Assembly: GCA_963750995.1 (NCBI GenBank)
Contig: CAVVST010000002.1
Coordinates: 62,001-126,000 of the forward strand
Source of the DNA: CAVVST01 sp963750995
Lineage (GTDB): Bacteria; Acidobacteriota; Vicinamibacteria; Vicinamibacterales; UBA2999
Length of the DNA: 64,000 nucleotides
Direction: 5' to 3'
The position numbers and the translations under genes were made by a program. The number at the start of each line of letters is the position of its first letter. The stretch's first letter is position 1. A model generated the notes under the pieces. It saw only the letters and a list, made by a program, of their open reading frames with translations. It searched no databases and was not told the DNA's origin. Of this stretch, positions 19,313 to 30,840 are shown in pieces.

Positions 19313-22042
19313 CGGTGCACCTTCGGCACGCTCACGCTGACGCCGGTCGAGCTGAGGTGGTCCGCGTACAGGCTCAGCACGTTCTGGCCATCGCACGCCA
19401 CGATCGGCTGGGTCATGATCGCGGCTTGGTGGCAAGGATCAGCTCGCCGGGTCGCACCGCGATCCCGAGCGACTCGAAGCGCGTCGACGCGCGCCCACAC
19501 CACGCCGTCGACGCGCTGGATGGCTCCGGCGATCGAGCGTGGCGTATTCCCGCTGGCCGAAGCGGCGCCGCCGGACGCTGAACAGCCCGGACGGATCGTC
19601 CGACCACCGTCGGCGATCCGGCTGGTGACGCCGAGCGCCAACCGGATTCCCGCGGTGACGTCTTCTTCCCGGCAGCGTCGAGTCGAATCCGAATGTCGCC
19701 GTCACCACCACGTACTGCTGCTGCCCCTGCAAGACGGTCGATCGGGAAGCGGCCGGGTCCGCGGCTGTGGTTGTAGCCGGCCAGCGTCGCGCGCACGTCG
19801 TTGATCTCGCCGCCGCGGCCGGTGTCCATCAGCACCGTGAGCGACGACCTCGGGAATGTTGTCGACCAACTGCCACGCCGCCGACGCCTTCGTCACGCCT
19901 GAGATCGCGAGCGTTTCGCTCTCGAAGTCCTCGAGGCTGACCAGCCGGTCGAGGCTCTGGATCTTTCCGGGTGCGGCCTCGCGCGCGCTGTCGCCGTCCT
20001 CGGGCTCGACAGCCACCGGCGACGACGCCTGGCAGCTGGATCGCGTCGAGTCCCTCGAGCTTCGCCGCCGGCTTGCACCTTCGCCTTCGGCTTCAGCGGA
20101 CCGAAGGCGCCGGTGCCCGTGCGGTAGATGCGCCACGACATTCTTGACGCCGGAGGGCAGCCGCGCACCGGTGACGCCGTCGCCGAACTGCACCCAGCTG
20201 TGGTTCTCGGCGTCCTCGCGGACGATGTAGATCTCTTCGTCGGGTCCGCGATCGAAGAACGACGGCACCCGCGTCCAGAGCCGGCCGTTGACGTAGATCT
20301 GGAGCTCCGGGACTTCCGGCGGCGTGTCGCCGGTCGAGATCAGGTAAGTGACCGGGGCCTTCGGCACTGGGAACGTCTGGAACACCAGCGCGGCTGTCGC
20401 CGTTGCCGAGTGGAACCGCGCGCTCGCGCTTTCCTTCGGTGGCGTCAACGAGGTTGCCGTAGAACGCGCGCGATGGCTTCTCGTTCGGAAAATCGGCATA
20501 GGCCACGTCGCGATCGAGCGTGATGCGCCGGAGCAGCGGCCGATCCGCGACGCTCGGCGATTGAGCGTCTGCACGTCGACGACCGACAGAATTTCGGGAT
20601 CGACGCCGGCGCGATGAGCATCAAGCGGCGCTCTGCGAGCGCCTGCGCCTGCGGCATCGGTGCCGAGGAAGTACAGCTCGTTGTCCCGCCGCATCGGCGG
20701 TCTCCTGCACGCCGGCGCGCAGCTCCATGCGTCGGGCTCGAGCACTTCGTGCATCAGGAACTCGCGGAGGTCGGCGATGTCGTAGTCGATGCCACCCTCG
20801 ACCGTGGCCAGCGCGCTGATCGAGCGTGACGAGGCTGGTCGCGCCCGTCGAGAGTCCCCAGGTCAGCGACGCCGAGCGAATGGTGGTAATTGTCCTGACC
20901 AGTGTCATGTCCTTCCGGTGCGTTCGGCGAGCGCTTGGTACAGCGTCGCCTCGATGACCAGCCGCATGCCTGTTGCCAGGTCGCGCACCTCGGCGTCGAG
21001 GGCGAAGTCCCTCTCGGCCAGAGTCCGGCGCGACGATGCGCGTCGTCCCGGTAGGTCCAGTAGTCGATGGCCGGGTCGTAGCTCGACGTCGTCGAGTCCA
21101 GCCACTTCGAAAACGCCACGCTTCTTCAGGACGGCCCCCGGGCTCGTCATCGTCGTCGTCGTGACGCCGCTGGCAGTCGATGCTTTCGACGTGGACTGGA
21201 CGCTGGCCGTCGGATCGACGAACGTCCGCGCGCCGTTGTAGCCGAAGTGATGGAACGTCCGGCCGACCTTGAATGCGGTCAGGGAGGACGTGTCGGCAGT
21301 GCGCTTCAGTGCGCCCTTAATCTTGTAGATCTTCCGGCCATGCAGCTCCCGCATTGAATCGACGATGACGATCTCGGCGTTGGAGAGGCGCGTCGGCGTG
21401 GTGGCGTTGTTGGCGTCGCCGACGAGCAGGCGATCGCCCGCCTTCAGCTCGATCGGCGTGAGGAACTGATCCGGCGAGAAGATCGAGAACTCCGTCGTCG
21501 CAGGCGTGACGGTCGGCGTGAACAGCCGCCGATACATGTGAAAGCGGCTGAGCCACGGATACGCCACCGCGGCGGCGCGCGTTTCGAAATCAACCGGCTT
21601 CGGCACGTCGGCGAGCTCCGCCTTGAGCGCGAAGCCGGCTGGAATGTCGACGGGCTCGTCGCCTTTCACCTCGAAGGCGAACGTCGCGCGCCCGCCGAGG
21701 CCCGGCGACAAGCGGTAGCCGAGCAGGCGCACCAGCTCGGCGACGCTCTCGCGCCACTGCGCCGTGCGGAGGAACGCCTCGTTGGCGTACAGCTCCTGGT
21801 AGAAGGTGAGGATGTCGCCGAGAATCGACGCGCCCTCGAGCAGCGCGATGCCCGGGTCGTCGGCGCCGCGATACGTCCACTGCGCGAGGCCGGTCTTCGT
21901 GTCCAGCTCGCGCAGCAACGCCGCGCGGATGTCGGCGTAACTGCCGAGGCGATAGTGGATGCGCGAGAGGCCGGCGCGGTTGTTGATCGTCGCGCGGGAA
22001 TCGCAGCCGTTCAACGCAGTCCTGGCCGCACTCTTTGCTCAC
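19309..22042 (-). CDS. putative baseplate assembly protein (gp6/J-like, second copy), frameshifted
   Basis: It begins MSKECGQD at 22042, overlapping the stop of the other large baseplate gene. The next part is NRAGLSRIHYRLGSYADIRAALLREL, DDPGIALLEGASILGDILTFYQE and RESVAELVRLLGYRLSPGL, hallmarks of the putative baseplate assembly proteins of eCIS. Further on are YVNGRLWTRVPSFFDRGPD and WVQFGDGVTGARLPSG, typical baseplate J-like beta modules. The C-terminus reads DGQNVLSLYADHLSSTG before the stop at 19309. The span is about 910 aa with at least six frame changes. It is the likely counterpart of Afp12 in wedge assembly; exact equivalence is inference. Confidence 0.75.
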
Positions 22043-24879
22043 CGGCGGCCTCCCTGGACGTCGAAATCGATGAACCCTTTTTCCTGGTGATCCGGATCAT
22101 TGACCACCTGGAGGATCTCGTTGAACGCGACGTTGGTCACCTCGGCGGTCAACGCCGATGGACCGTTCCACCGCCGCATCGTCACGCCGATGATGTGCTC
22201 GACGCCCTCGACCCCGCGCACGCGGCCGATAATCTGGCTGGCCACGAGCGGCTGGCCGAACGTCCAGAGGTCGGGATGGAAGAAGCCCATCCGGCCGTCG
22301 GGCGTCCAGCCGTCGGAGAACTCCTGTTCGAGGATCGACTTGAGGTCCTCCGGCCAGTAGTCGAGGCCGGCGCAGAGCGAGACGTGGATCTCGAGCGGCA
22401 CGAACTGCGGCGCGCGGATCTCGAGGTCCTCGCCGATGAGCCGCACGGCGTCGAGGTGCGCGGGCAATGCGCGCCGCGCGGTCGTCGCTGAGCACGGTCG
22501 TGCCGACCGGATCGATCGTGATCTGCACCGTCCGCCAGCTGCCGGTCCACGCGTAGCGCGCCGCGGCGCGTGAGACGCCCGGCAACTCCTCGCGCGCGAT
22601 TGACGTAGTCCTGCAGCGTGATCGCGCGAAGCTGGCGCAGACGATACGCCTCGGGCGCGCGGCGGATGATCGCGGCCGCCGGCTCGGGCGCCCGGCCGTT
22701 GGTGACGTCGAACGGATTGCCGGCGCTGATCGATCGCGCCGTCCAAGGGTGGGCGCGATGACGCCGGCCTGGAGCTTCTCGAACGGGTTGAGCCGACGGA
22801 TCGAAGTTGATCACGCGATCGGCGCCGACATTGCCGCTCGGACCGTCGCCGACCTGGTAGCGGCAGCGCACCTCTGCGTCCTCGGGCAGTTCCCTGCCGT
22901 TGATGCCGTTGCCGAAGCGGATGGTGCTGAAACGCTCTTCGTCGGTCTCGACGACGAAGTGGTCTCCGTTCTCGTCGCTGTCGTCGCTGTGAATCAGGCT
23001 GGGCACTTCGTCCCAGGGATCCTCGCCGCCGCCCGGCACCTTCACCGTTACCGCGAGCGTCGACTGCGGCGGCACGTCGCCGCCAGGCGGCGTATCGCGG
23101 TAGGCGAGCGGGTGGTCGGGCAGCACGCCGAGCGCGCCCCACTTGCCGGTCGCGTCGTCACGCAGGTCCCAGCGCCCGACGCGGCGGTAGTGCGACTCCT
23201 TGACGTTGTTCAGCAGCGCTGTCAGGCTCCTTGAAGATCGCGTTCACGGAGCTCGGCCCGCATTCACTTCGACCAGGTTGCCGTGAAAGAGCGACACGTT
23301 GTCCACGACGCCGACGCCCGGGCAGTCGACGGTGAAGCAGTACGGGTGATCGAGCTTGTCCTCTGCGCGCCAGCGGACGCGGACGAACCACGTGGCCGTC
23401 GCCGGGCGGACCGGTCGTCGGATCGAACATCGCCTCGGCGCCGTCGTTGCCGGGCAGCAGCCGCAGCAGCTGCCGCCGCCGCGGGTTGACGCCGTTGACG
23501 GTGCCGGTTGCGCGGGTTCAGGTGTTCCTGGATCAGGAGGCGGGTGATGACGCCGCTGCGGATCAGCGTCTGCACGGCGAGCGCCGACGCCTGATCGGTG
23601 AGCGGAGCGGGCACGCCGGGCGGGAGCAGGGCGGTGAACGAGGTGAGTCGGCGGTCGTGTCGCCGGCCGCGAGCGACGGGATCGCCCCGCTCCACGTGTA
23701 GAGGCGCCATCCGGTTGACGAGCTGATGAACCCGGCTGACGGCTCCCGATCCTGGGGTGAAAGACGACCGACGCGGCGTCCTGTTTCGCGCGTTCCCGCC
23801 CAGACCTTGAGCGTGTCCGACAGGAAGTACTGTCGCGTCGCGCCGGCCTGCGGCTCGGAGGGGTTGGCGAGCGCCACTTCGAGCGGCGAGCCAGGTGCTC
23901 GCCTGGTTGCCCTGGTGGATGTGGTAGTCCATCAGCCGCGCGTGCCGGGCCAGCGAGACACGCTTGCGCGCGGAGGCGAGGTAGGCCTCGTTCATCACGC
24001 GGTCCTGGTAGTCGCTGAGCTCGTCGGCCGCGGCGCTGAACAGGTCGAGCAGCACCTGGTCGAGGTCCGCTTCGCTGCTCGGCTGCCAGTCCGGCACGCG
24101 CTGCATCATCGCCGCGATCATCGTGTGCCGGAACGAGTCGTAGTCCTTGGCGAGGTAGTCGATGACCGGTTCGTCGGGCGGCGCCGGCGCGGGCATCCCA
24201 GTCGGGGGCGCAGTTGATGTTGAAGCAGCCGGGACGGAACTTGAAGTCGATCTCGTTGAAGACGGGATCGACGATTACCGGATCGATGGCGCGGAAACTC
24301 CGCCGGTGTTGATGCCCAGCGTGTATGTCGAGTAGTCGCCGATCGGCTTGACGGTGAGCACCAGCGTCGTCGGCTGCGTTGACGTCGGCGCGTCGAAATC
24401 GGCGGACTTGGCGATGGTCTGGACCTGCACCTGGCCCGCCGCCGCGCCGGCGACGAGCCGGTGGCCGCCGGTGATCGGAAAGATGCGCCGCGCCACCGCC
24501 GGATCGAGCGGCGAGTCCGTGTTGAACTTGTCGACGATGGTCTGCAGGCGGTTGCGGTTGAAGAACTCCACCTGGAGCGTCGCGACGCCGCCGGCCAGCG
24601 AGACGAAGACGCGCTTGATGCCGTTGGCCAGCTTGCGGCATTCGAGGATGCGGTAGCGCTCGGTCACCGTCAGCGCCGCCACCGGCTTGGCCAGCGCACG
24701 TTTGCCGGCGACGAGCGGAGTACAGCGGTCCGAGGTCGGTCTGGCAGGCCGCAGCCGAGCGCGGCGAACTCGGCGGCCGTGAGCTCGGTTGGAACGGTGA
24801 ACAGCTTCCGCGCGCGTTCGTCGCGCGCCTCGATGTCCGTCGCGCGGCTCCGGAGCGTGCGGTGTTCGGTGATCGCCAT
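22039..24879 (-). CDS. baseplate J/gp6-like wedge protein (Afp11-like), frameshifted
   Basis: From MAITEHRTLRSRATDIEARD at 24879 coherent sequence runs to FIDFDVQGGRR at 22039, about 945 aa. Recognisable parts are ERYRILECRKLANGIKRVFV, the INCAPDWD boundary, DYLAKDYDSFRHTMIAAM and DLFSAAADELSDYQDRV. Later come RFGNGINGRELPED, LQDYVNRA...PGVSRAAARYAWTGSW, and YWPEDLKSILEQEFSDGWTPDGRMGF. These match large baseplate assembly proteins of eCIS. Frame changes occur near 24760, 24690, 24300, 24190, 23900 and several later points. The protein would join tube-hub and sheath at the baseplate. Confidence 0.75.
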
Positions 24880-24883
24880 CGCC

Positions 24884-25264
24884 CTAGCCCCCGTGCCGCT
24901 CGAACTTGAGCAGGCGGCATGTCCTCGGTGCCCGCGATCCGGTACTTGAGATCGACCGCGATCGTCTCGTTCTCCGTGACGACCGTGAGGTCCTCCAGCG
25001 TGACGCGATTGCCCAGCCACCGCGAGATGGAGCGCGTCAACACCGCCTTCACCATCGCTCCGGTGGTTTCGTCGATGTTCTCGAACACCAGCCGGCGTAC
25101 GCCGCCGCCGAACTCCGGCAGGAACAGCCGCTCAGCCGGGTTGGTCAGGATCAGCTGCACCAGCTCGTCGCGGACGTGCTCCTCGAGCGTCGTGACCTGC
25201 ACCGCCCGGCCGTCGGGCCGACGCGGAAGGGAAACGCCAGATGCCGGCCGTTGTTCGGCTTCAT
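24884..25264 (-). CDS. gp25/IraD-like baseplate wedge protein (Afp9-like)
   Basis: MKPNNGRHLAFPFRVGPTAGR begins at 25264, overlapping the PAAR-like stop. Residues QVTTLEEHVRDELVQLILTNPAERLFLPEFGGGVRRLVFE are the gp25 signature: the LTNPGER-like lysozyme-fold core and the FGxGLRxLvFEP motif. One frameshift near 24918 precedes the probable end LKFERHGG at 24884. The length, about 127 aa, is normal. Gp25 stabilises the inner baseplate and contacts the sheath. Confidence 0.82.
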
Positions 25265-25609
25265 CGCGCGCTGACCTTCATCTGCGCATTGGCGACGGTC
25301 GCGACGCCCTGCGCCGCGCCCTTCGGCGCTGAAGCACTTGCCGACGCTGGACTGCGACAGCACGCCGACCGCCGTTCACCTGCATCTGCGACCGCGCCGC
25401 CGGACCACTCGATGCGGATGCACGGCGACGGCTTGGTGCTCGGGGCCGACGGGAATCTGGAACGGGCAGCCGGCGACCGAGTGCACGTCCGACTCGAGCA
25501 GGGCCGGGGACCCGTCCACCATCAGCTTGGCATTCGCGGTGGTCAGCATGGCGCTGGCGCCGTGCGTGCACATCACCGTGCTGCTGGTCGTGAGCACATT
25601 GCCGGGCAT
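25261..25609 (-). CDS. PAAR-like spike-tip protein
   Basis: The N-terminal part reads MPGNVLTTSSTVMCTHG, then NAKLMVDGSPALLESD and the cysteine-containing VHSVAGCPFQI, as in PAAR-like tips of CIS loci (DUF4280 type). Two frame changes follow; the C-terminus is probably GVATVANAQMKVSAR with its stop overlapping the next start (ATGA). At about 115 aa it would sharpen the spike and may hold a metal ion through Cys and His. It sits directly after the spike gene. Confidence 0.7.
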
Positions 25610-25612
25610 GCG

Positions 25613-26215
25613 TCACATCGCCTTCATCGCGCCGTTGTTGATGCTCGGTGCCGACGCCGACAGCTTGACCTGGGCCGTCGCGCCGCCCTTGAGCGTCAGC
25701 TCGCTGCTCGTGAGCGTGATTTCGGTCGAGCCGATCTTCAAGCTGATGTCCGAGTCGGTCATCTTCAGCTCGGCGTTGCCGATCGTCAGCGTCACGTCGT
25801 TGTCGGTCATCGCGAGTTCGGCGCCGCCGGAGTGCACCAGGTGGATTTCCTTGTTGTCGTCGTCCAGCACGATCTGATGGCCCGCGGTGGTGACGAGCGC
25901 GCGCACCTGCGTGTCGGCCGGCGCGGGCAGCTCGTCCTTGGCCCACCAGCCGCCGGTCCAGATCGGCCGCGACGGATCGCCGGCTTCGAACTCGATCCAG
26001 ACGCCGTCGCCCTTTTCGGGAATCAGCACGAGGCCGTGCGACTGGCCCGCAAACGGCGCCGCCGGCAGTGCCCATGGCGACGTCTCCTCGTAGAGCACTT
26101 CGGGGACCTGCGCCGTGATGCGTCCCAGCTTGTCGGGATCGTCCACGTCGACGACGATGCCGCGGTACTTCCCGTAGAAACGGGACCGCATCGTCTCGGC
26201 GATCTCGACCAGCAT
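25613..26215 (-). CDS. baseplate spike protein (gp5/gpV-like, OB-fold plus beta-prism)
   Basis: The intact 200-aa frame starts MLVEIAETMRSRFYGKYRGIVVDVDDPDKLGRI, an OB-fold typical of phage gpV/gp5 and VgrG. Then follow GLVLIPEKGDGVWIEFEAGDPSRPIWTGGWW and a repetitive beta-prism (ELAMTDNDVTLTIGNAELKM, SDISLKIGSTEITLTSSELT). It trimerises into the central spike. In many T6SS this domain is fused to the hub as VgrG; here hub and spike are separate genes. No frameshift was seen. Confidence 0.85.
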   Translation of the reverse strand: MLVEIAETMRSRFYGKYRGIVVDVDDPDKLGRITAQVPEVLYEETSPWALPAAPFAGQSHGLVLIPEKGDGVWIEFEAGDPSRPIWTGGWWAKDELPAPADTQVRALVTTAGHQIVLDDDNKEIHLVHSGGAELAMTDNDVTLTIGNAELKMTDSDISLKIGSTEITLTSSELTLKGGATAQVKLSASAPSINNGAMKAM

Positions 26216-26236
26216 TTCCTCGTGGTCGTTGGATCA

Positions 26237-27394
26237 TCAGAATATGCTCGCCTGGATGTTGAAGCTGACGCTGAGCCCGGCGCCGAGTTGCGGCAGCCCG
26301 CCGTTGGCCGACGCGCCGGCGCTGATGCTGTTGCCCTTCATCGAGAAGGCCTGCGTGTAGAGCGAACGCGTCAGCGTGTGGGTGACCTTCACGATCACGT
26401 ACTTCGCGCTGTACTGGCTGTCCGACATCTTCACCAGCACGCAGCGGTACGGCGACAGCACGCCGCCGTAGCAGCTGAGCATGGTGCGCCCGGTGGCCTC
26501 GAGCGAGTAGCCCGAGTCCGCGGCGGCGCCCTTGGTGGCGTGATCGAGATCGACGCGGTCGGTCTGGCCGGGCGGCAGCAGGCTGGTGGCCGGGCTCGCG
26601 TCCCCGGAGTCGGGCGGCTCGTCGCCCATCAGCGTGGCATCGCGATACGAGCTGCTGCTGGTCTGCACCTTGTCGTGCGCGATGCTGAGCGTCGCGGCCT
26701 GGACGGTCCTCGGGTTGTGCGCGTGGTTGGTGACGTTGAATGCCTCGATGTTGCGGTCGCCGCCGAGCAGCACCATGTCGGGAAGGCCGTCGGTCTCCGA
26801 CGGGAACTGCTTGAAGCAGCCGATGCTCTTCGACGGCTGCTCTCCCGGCAGGACGTAGGCGTGGTAGTGCGGTTGCGGCGCGCGAGGTCCCGCAGGTACT
26901 GCATCGGCGTTCCGCGCCTGACCGACGCGGCCCTCGTCTCGTCGGGTTGCTCAGGGGTGTCTTCCACGTCGGGCGTCATCTGCGCGTCGCTGAAGATCTG
27001 CTCCGCAAGGTCGCTGTCCTTCTGCCCCGTGTGCACTTCGACCTTGGCCTCGCGGTTGAGCAGCGCGCTGTCGTCGTGTACGACGACCGTGACGACGCTC
27101 TTGCCCGCGTACGGGCTGCGCGCGGCGTCGAATCCGACGATCGGGCCGTCGATCAGCGGCACGAACGTGCCGGTGCCGGGATTGACTTCGACGCGGACGC
27201 GGGTGAACGCCTTCATCCACGCTTCGTCTTCGCCGTCCCACTTGCCGTCGTCGTTCACGCAGACGGGGATCTTGAGGCGGGCCTCCCACGCCTTGTCCAC
27301 CGCCTGGTCGACGACGATCTCGTCGATCGCGGTCGAGCTGGTCGCTCGTCGCGCTGGCGGCATCGAAGAACAGCTTGAACTCGACGGCGCCCAT
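26237..27394 (-). CDS. baseplate hub protein (gp27/late control D-like)
   Basis: It starts MGAVEFKLFFDAASATS at 27394, next to the stop of the LysM-like gene. After a frameshift near 27350 it continues TAIDEIVVDQAVDKAWEARLKIPV, a typical hub opening, then DGPIVGFDAARSPYAGKSVVTVVVHD and TPMQYLRDLARR. A second frame change near 26880 leads to HYHAYVLPGEQPSKSIGCF and the C-terminal beta-rich part ending FNIQASIF. The span is about 385 aa. It forms the trimeric hub between tube and spike. Confidence 0.8.
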
Positions 27395-27689
27395 CTATGC
27401 GGTCTCCGGCACGTTGATGACGCGCGCTTCCTTGTCATAGGTGCGCGGCTTCGACCAGGTCGTTGGCCTCGAGCTCCGTGTTGGCGTCGGCGATGTGCCA
27501 GAACCTGCGTGCCGTCGCTGTACTTGCGCTGGGCGATGATGTCCAGCCGGTCGTGCGCCTGTCGGCGTGGTCGGCGTGCCCGCCACGTACGGCAGCCGCC
27601 GCAGCGCCACCGCCGTGACGGTGCGGCCGTCCTCCGTCGTCGTCTCGACGGTCTTCACGTCCGACGTAGCGCGAGTTGTCGATGAACAT
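27395..27689 (-). CDS. LysM/tail X-like small baseplate protein
   Basis: About 97 aa: MFIDNSRYVG, then VKTVETTTEDGRTVTAVALRRLPYV and a LysM-like module (DRLDIIAQRKYSDG, FWHIADANTELEANDLVE). It ends EARVINVPETA. Three frame changes occur within 300 bases. LysM modules at this position bind between hub and tube-initiator proteins in phages and eCIS (part of Afp7). It lies between the CIS tube gene and the hub gene. Confidence 0.7.
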
Positions 27690-27702
27690 TCGTGCCCTCC
27701 GT

Positions 27703-28392
27703 CAGAACGGAATCAGTTCGGCGATCTGCTCGGCCGTGTTGGCGAGGTTCAGCATCGCCTGCGCGTCCTTCGCCATGTTCGAGTACTCGAGCGCGCCCTT
27801 GCCGACCATGTCGTCCGAGCAGTTGTCGATGGCGTTCACCGCGAGGCCGATCGAGACGTCGGCCTGGATCGGATTGAGCAGGAAGTCGTACTGCAGCTCG
27901 GTGATCGCTCATCGACTCGATCACCACGGGCAACACGCGGAACGGCCCCCAGATGAACAGGATCCGCGGGTATTTCTCCCGGGGGATCGGCTGGCGCGGG
28001 TCGTCGCCGCCTCCGCCGCCGAGGCCGAGCGCGCCGCCGATCGCGTCGATCGCGGCGCCGAGCAGCCCGCCCAGCTTGCTGGCGGGGTTGACCATCTTCT
28101 CGAGCGCCGCCAGGCGCGGGCCGACGCCCATCGTGCGCGCGAGCAGGTTGCCCGTGCCCATGCCGTCGGCGGCGCTGAACTGCGCCTTCAGCGAGATCTT
28201 CTCGATCGACGGCTCGCCGGCCTGCGTCGTCTCGCGCGCCGCGCCGCCGCTCGGCCGCGGCGGAATCTGGATCGTGCGCGTGAGCGACTCGGGGTTGAAC
28301 TGGAAGATCACGACGTTGGGCAGCGGGCCGAGGAAGTCGCTGCCGTATTCGATCATCGCGCCTCGCATCAGGAATGGCGGCATTGAGCTCAC
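27703..28392 (-). CDS. CIS tube-initiator protein (Afp7 N-terminal type)
   Basis: The GTG start at 28392 overlaps the stop of the small protein before it. The product, about 230 aa, reads SMPPFLMRGAMIEYGSDFLG, NVVIFQFNPESLTRTI (the hallmark FQFNPxxLxR of CIS tube proteins), then a Gly-rich linker and KYPRILFIWGPFRVLPVVIESMS. One frameshift near 27908 restores ITELQYDFLLNPIQADVSIGL to the end at 27703. It would nucleate the inner tube on the hub. Confidence 0.82.
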
Positions 28393-28660
28393 GGTCCCGC
28401 TGTCGGCGTGAATGGCGGCGACGATGCGGGCGACGATCGCCCGCCGCAGGTCGGACGCGCGTGCGCGCCGGGCGGCGATCTCCGCGGTGCCGGCGTCGAG
28501 GCGGTCGATGCGTCCGTGACGTGGCGCATCCGATCCGCGAGCGCCTCTGCGCCAGCTCGCCGATCAGCATCGTGCCGACCTCGCGGACGGCGCTGCGCGC
28601 GGTTCCGGCCGGGACGCCACTGCAGGCGGATCTCCAGCCGATCGATGTCGATGCGCCGCT
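28389..28660 (-). CDS. small eCIS protein (DUF5908-like position), frameshifted
   Basis: About 90 aa between the ATPase stop and the tube-initiator start. It begins near ERRIDIDRLEIRLQWRP, then EVGTMLIGELA, then a helical ALADRMRHVTDRIDRLDAGTAEIAARRARASD-like stretch rejoined across two frames. The IxIxxLxIR opening resembles the short DUF5908 proteins that occupy this slot in other eCIS loci. The exact start is not resolvable because the frame breaks immediately. Confidence 0.4.
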
Positions 28661-30840
28661 CTACGCACGGTCCAGCTCCTCGACGATGCGGCGCGTAGGC
28701 GCCGAACTGTTCGAGGCTCAGCGCGCGGTTCATCTTGTCGTACTCACGCTTCACGGCGACGACGATCGCCTTCATCGTCAGCCGCGCCGGCCTGCGCGCT
28801 TCGCAGTCCGGAGCCGTCGGCGCACTGCAGGCAGGCGTTGAACACGATCGAGCGGATGTTGCCGCCGGCCAGCGGGAACTGCTCGGCGAGAAAATCCAGG
28901 TCGACCTGCCGAGCTGTCGGCGTACGCCGGGAATCACCTGCCGCCAGATCTTCCGCCGCTCCGCCGCGTCGGGCAGCGGGAAATCGACGATGTAGCGCAG
29001 CCGGCGCAGGAACGCCTCGTCGAGATCCTTCTTGCGGTTGGTCGCGAGGATCGCCAGGCCCTTGAAGCGCTCCATGCGCTCCAGCAGATAGCTGATCTCG
29101 AGGTTGGCGTACCGGTCGTGGGCGTCGCTGACTTCGGTGCGCCGCCCGAACAGCGCGTCGGCTTCGTCGAAGAACAGGATCATGTCCGACACGTCCGCCG
29201 CGTCGAACACGCGCTTCAGGTTCTTCTCCGTCTCGCCGATGTACTTGTTGACGACCTGCGACAGGTCGATCCGGTACATCGGCAGGTCGAGCTCGGTGGC
29301 CAGGATCTCGGCCGCCATCGTCTTGCCGGTGCCCGGGCGGCCCGGCGAACAGCACCGAGATGCCGCTCTCGTTCCACGCCCTCGCCGTGCCCCACCCGTA
29401 GTGCACCTCGGTGAGCGACCGCATCGCCTTGAGGATCTCGGCGAACGAGCATGTGCTGCTTGTGCGGCAGGATCAGGCCTTCGTCGGCGAAGCGCGGCGT
29501 CACCGGCGTCGCCAGCTCGCCGAGGTCGGCGGCAAGCTCGGCGCGGCACGCGGCCGCGAGGTCGCGGGCAGTCGGCGGGCCCGGGAGCGCCTGCAGCTCG
29601 CGGCAGACCGCCGCTATGGCCGCTGTCTCCAGCCTGAAACGTCGCGCGCATTCGGCGATCTCGGCGTCGAGCCCGGCGGCTTTTCGCCCGAGGTTCCGCT
29701 TCCAGGCGTCGACGCGCTGCGCGATAGGTGGCCACAGGTACTTCGATGGCAGGCGACAGCGCGCCAGGCGGGACGAGCGCAAGCTCGACTACGGTCGCTG
29801 ACCGCCACGAACACGGTCGCTGGGATCGCCGCCGAAGGAATGCCGATCCGGCCACGCCTCTCGCCCGGAAGCGGCGCGGCCTCGCCGCTGAAAAACAGGT
29901 ACAGGTCCTTCAGCCACGCGACGGTGGCGATCGCGTCCGAGTAGCGATGGTCGTCGGATGGCGCGGTTGCGCCCTGGAATTCGACCACCTGCTTGTCGTT
30001 CGCCGCGGCCACGGCCTGGACCACTTCGCCACGCGCCGATCCCTTTGTGCCGATCACGGGGACGATGCGCAGCGCGTCGCCGGCCAGCGCCTTCAATCGG
30101 AGCGCGGCTACGCGCGCGGCGTCGCTCAGCCCGGCCGCATCCTTCTTGGGCGGCAGCAACTCCAGTCCATGCGGCAACGGCGAGTCCGGAAAGAGCAGCA
30201 GGCCGGCCACGAGCGACGGCACGCTGAACGGCGTGTCCCACCGGGTTTCAGCGTCGAAGTGACTGCCGTGACCGCTGTGTTGAAGCAGGCCGAGCCGAAA
30301 CAGCGGATGGAGCGGATCGGCCAGGCGCAGGACGTCCTCCGGTGCATCCCAGAGCTTTTGCGCCAGCGCCAGCGTCGGATGGCGCTTCGTCTGATCGTTG
30401 AGGCACGCGGCGATCACGCTGCCCACGCTCGCGTCGAACGCCACTGTCAGTCCAAGCGCGAGCGTGAACGCCGACACATCGTCCAGCGCGATGCTCTCGA
30501 CGACCCATCCGAATGAGCCGCGAGGGCCGCGCGCGGCGGCCGCGCGGCCGGCCACAGCGGCGATTTGCTCGGTGAGGTGGCGCGCGGCGGCGTCGGTGGC
30601 GTAGAACCGCTGCTTATCGGCCCAGAAGCGGGACTGATCGAGCGCGTGAATGAGCTTGTCGGAGAACGGCGGCAGCACCGGCGACGCGGAGCCCGGCTGT
30701 CCGCCGCGCTCGTGCCAGCACCAGCACATTTCGCGCCGGAGCCGCAGCATCACCTGCCGCAGCCAGTGGTTCGCGCACGCGTCGGTGGCGCGCAGGTTCG
30801 GCGCAAAGGTCACGACGTCGCGCGACGCGGCGGCCCTCAT
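28661..30840 (-). CDS. AAA+ ATPase of eCIS (Afp15/Pvc15-like), frameshifted
   Basis: Spans about 725 aa. The N-terminal 350 residues (MRAAASRDVVTFAPNLRATD) form the helical domain typical of eCIS ATPases, with WAPP-like beta segments IPSAAIPATVFVAV. The ATPase core has Walker A GPPGTGKT near 29340 (needing removal of one G from GGG), Walker B MILFFDEADALFG near 29160, RRTEVSDAHDRYANLEISYLLERME, sensor 1 ILATNRKKDLDEAFLRRLRYIVDFPLP, and QFPLAGGNIRSIV. Frame breaks lie near 29784, 29715, 29450, 29340, 28920 and 28700. It acts in particle assembly or effector loading. Confidence 0.85.

Noticed and set aside
25241..27685. 814-codon plus-strand open frame across the hub, spike and LysM genes
   Set aside because: It is an antisense shadow in GC-rich DNA; its translation is Arg/His/Ala-biased with no family signature, while the minus strand carries clear CIS proteins.
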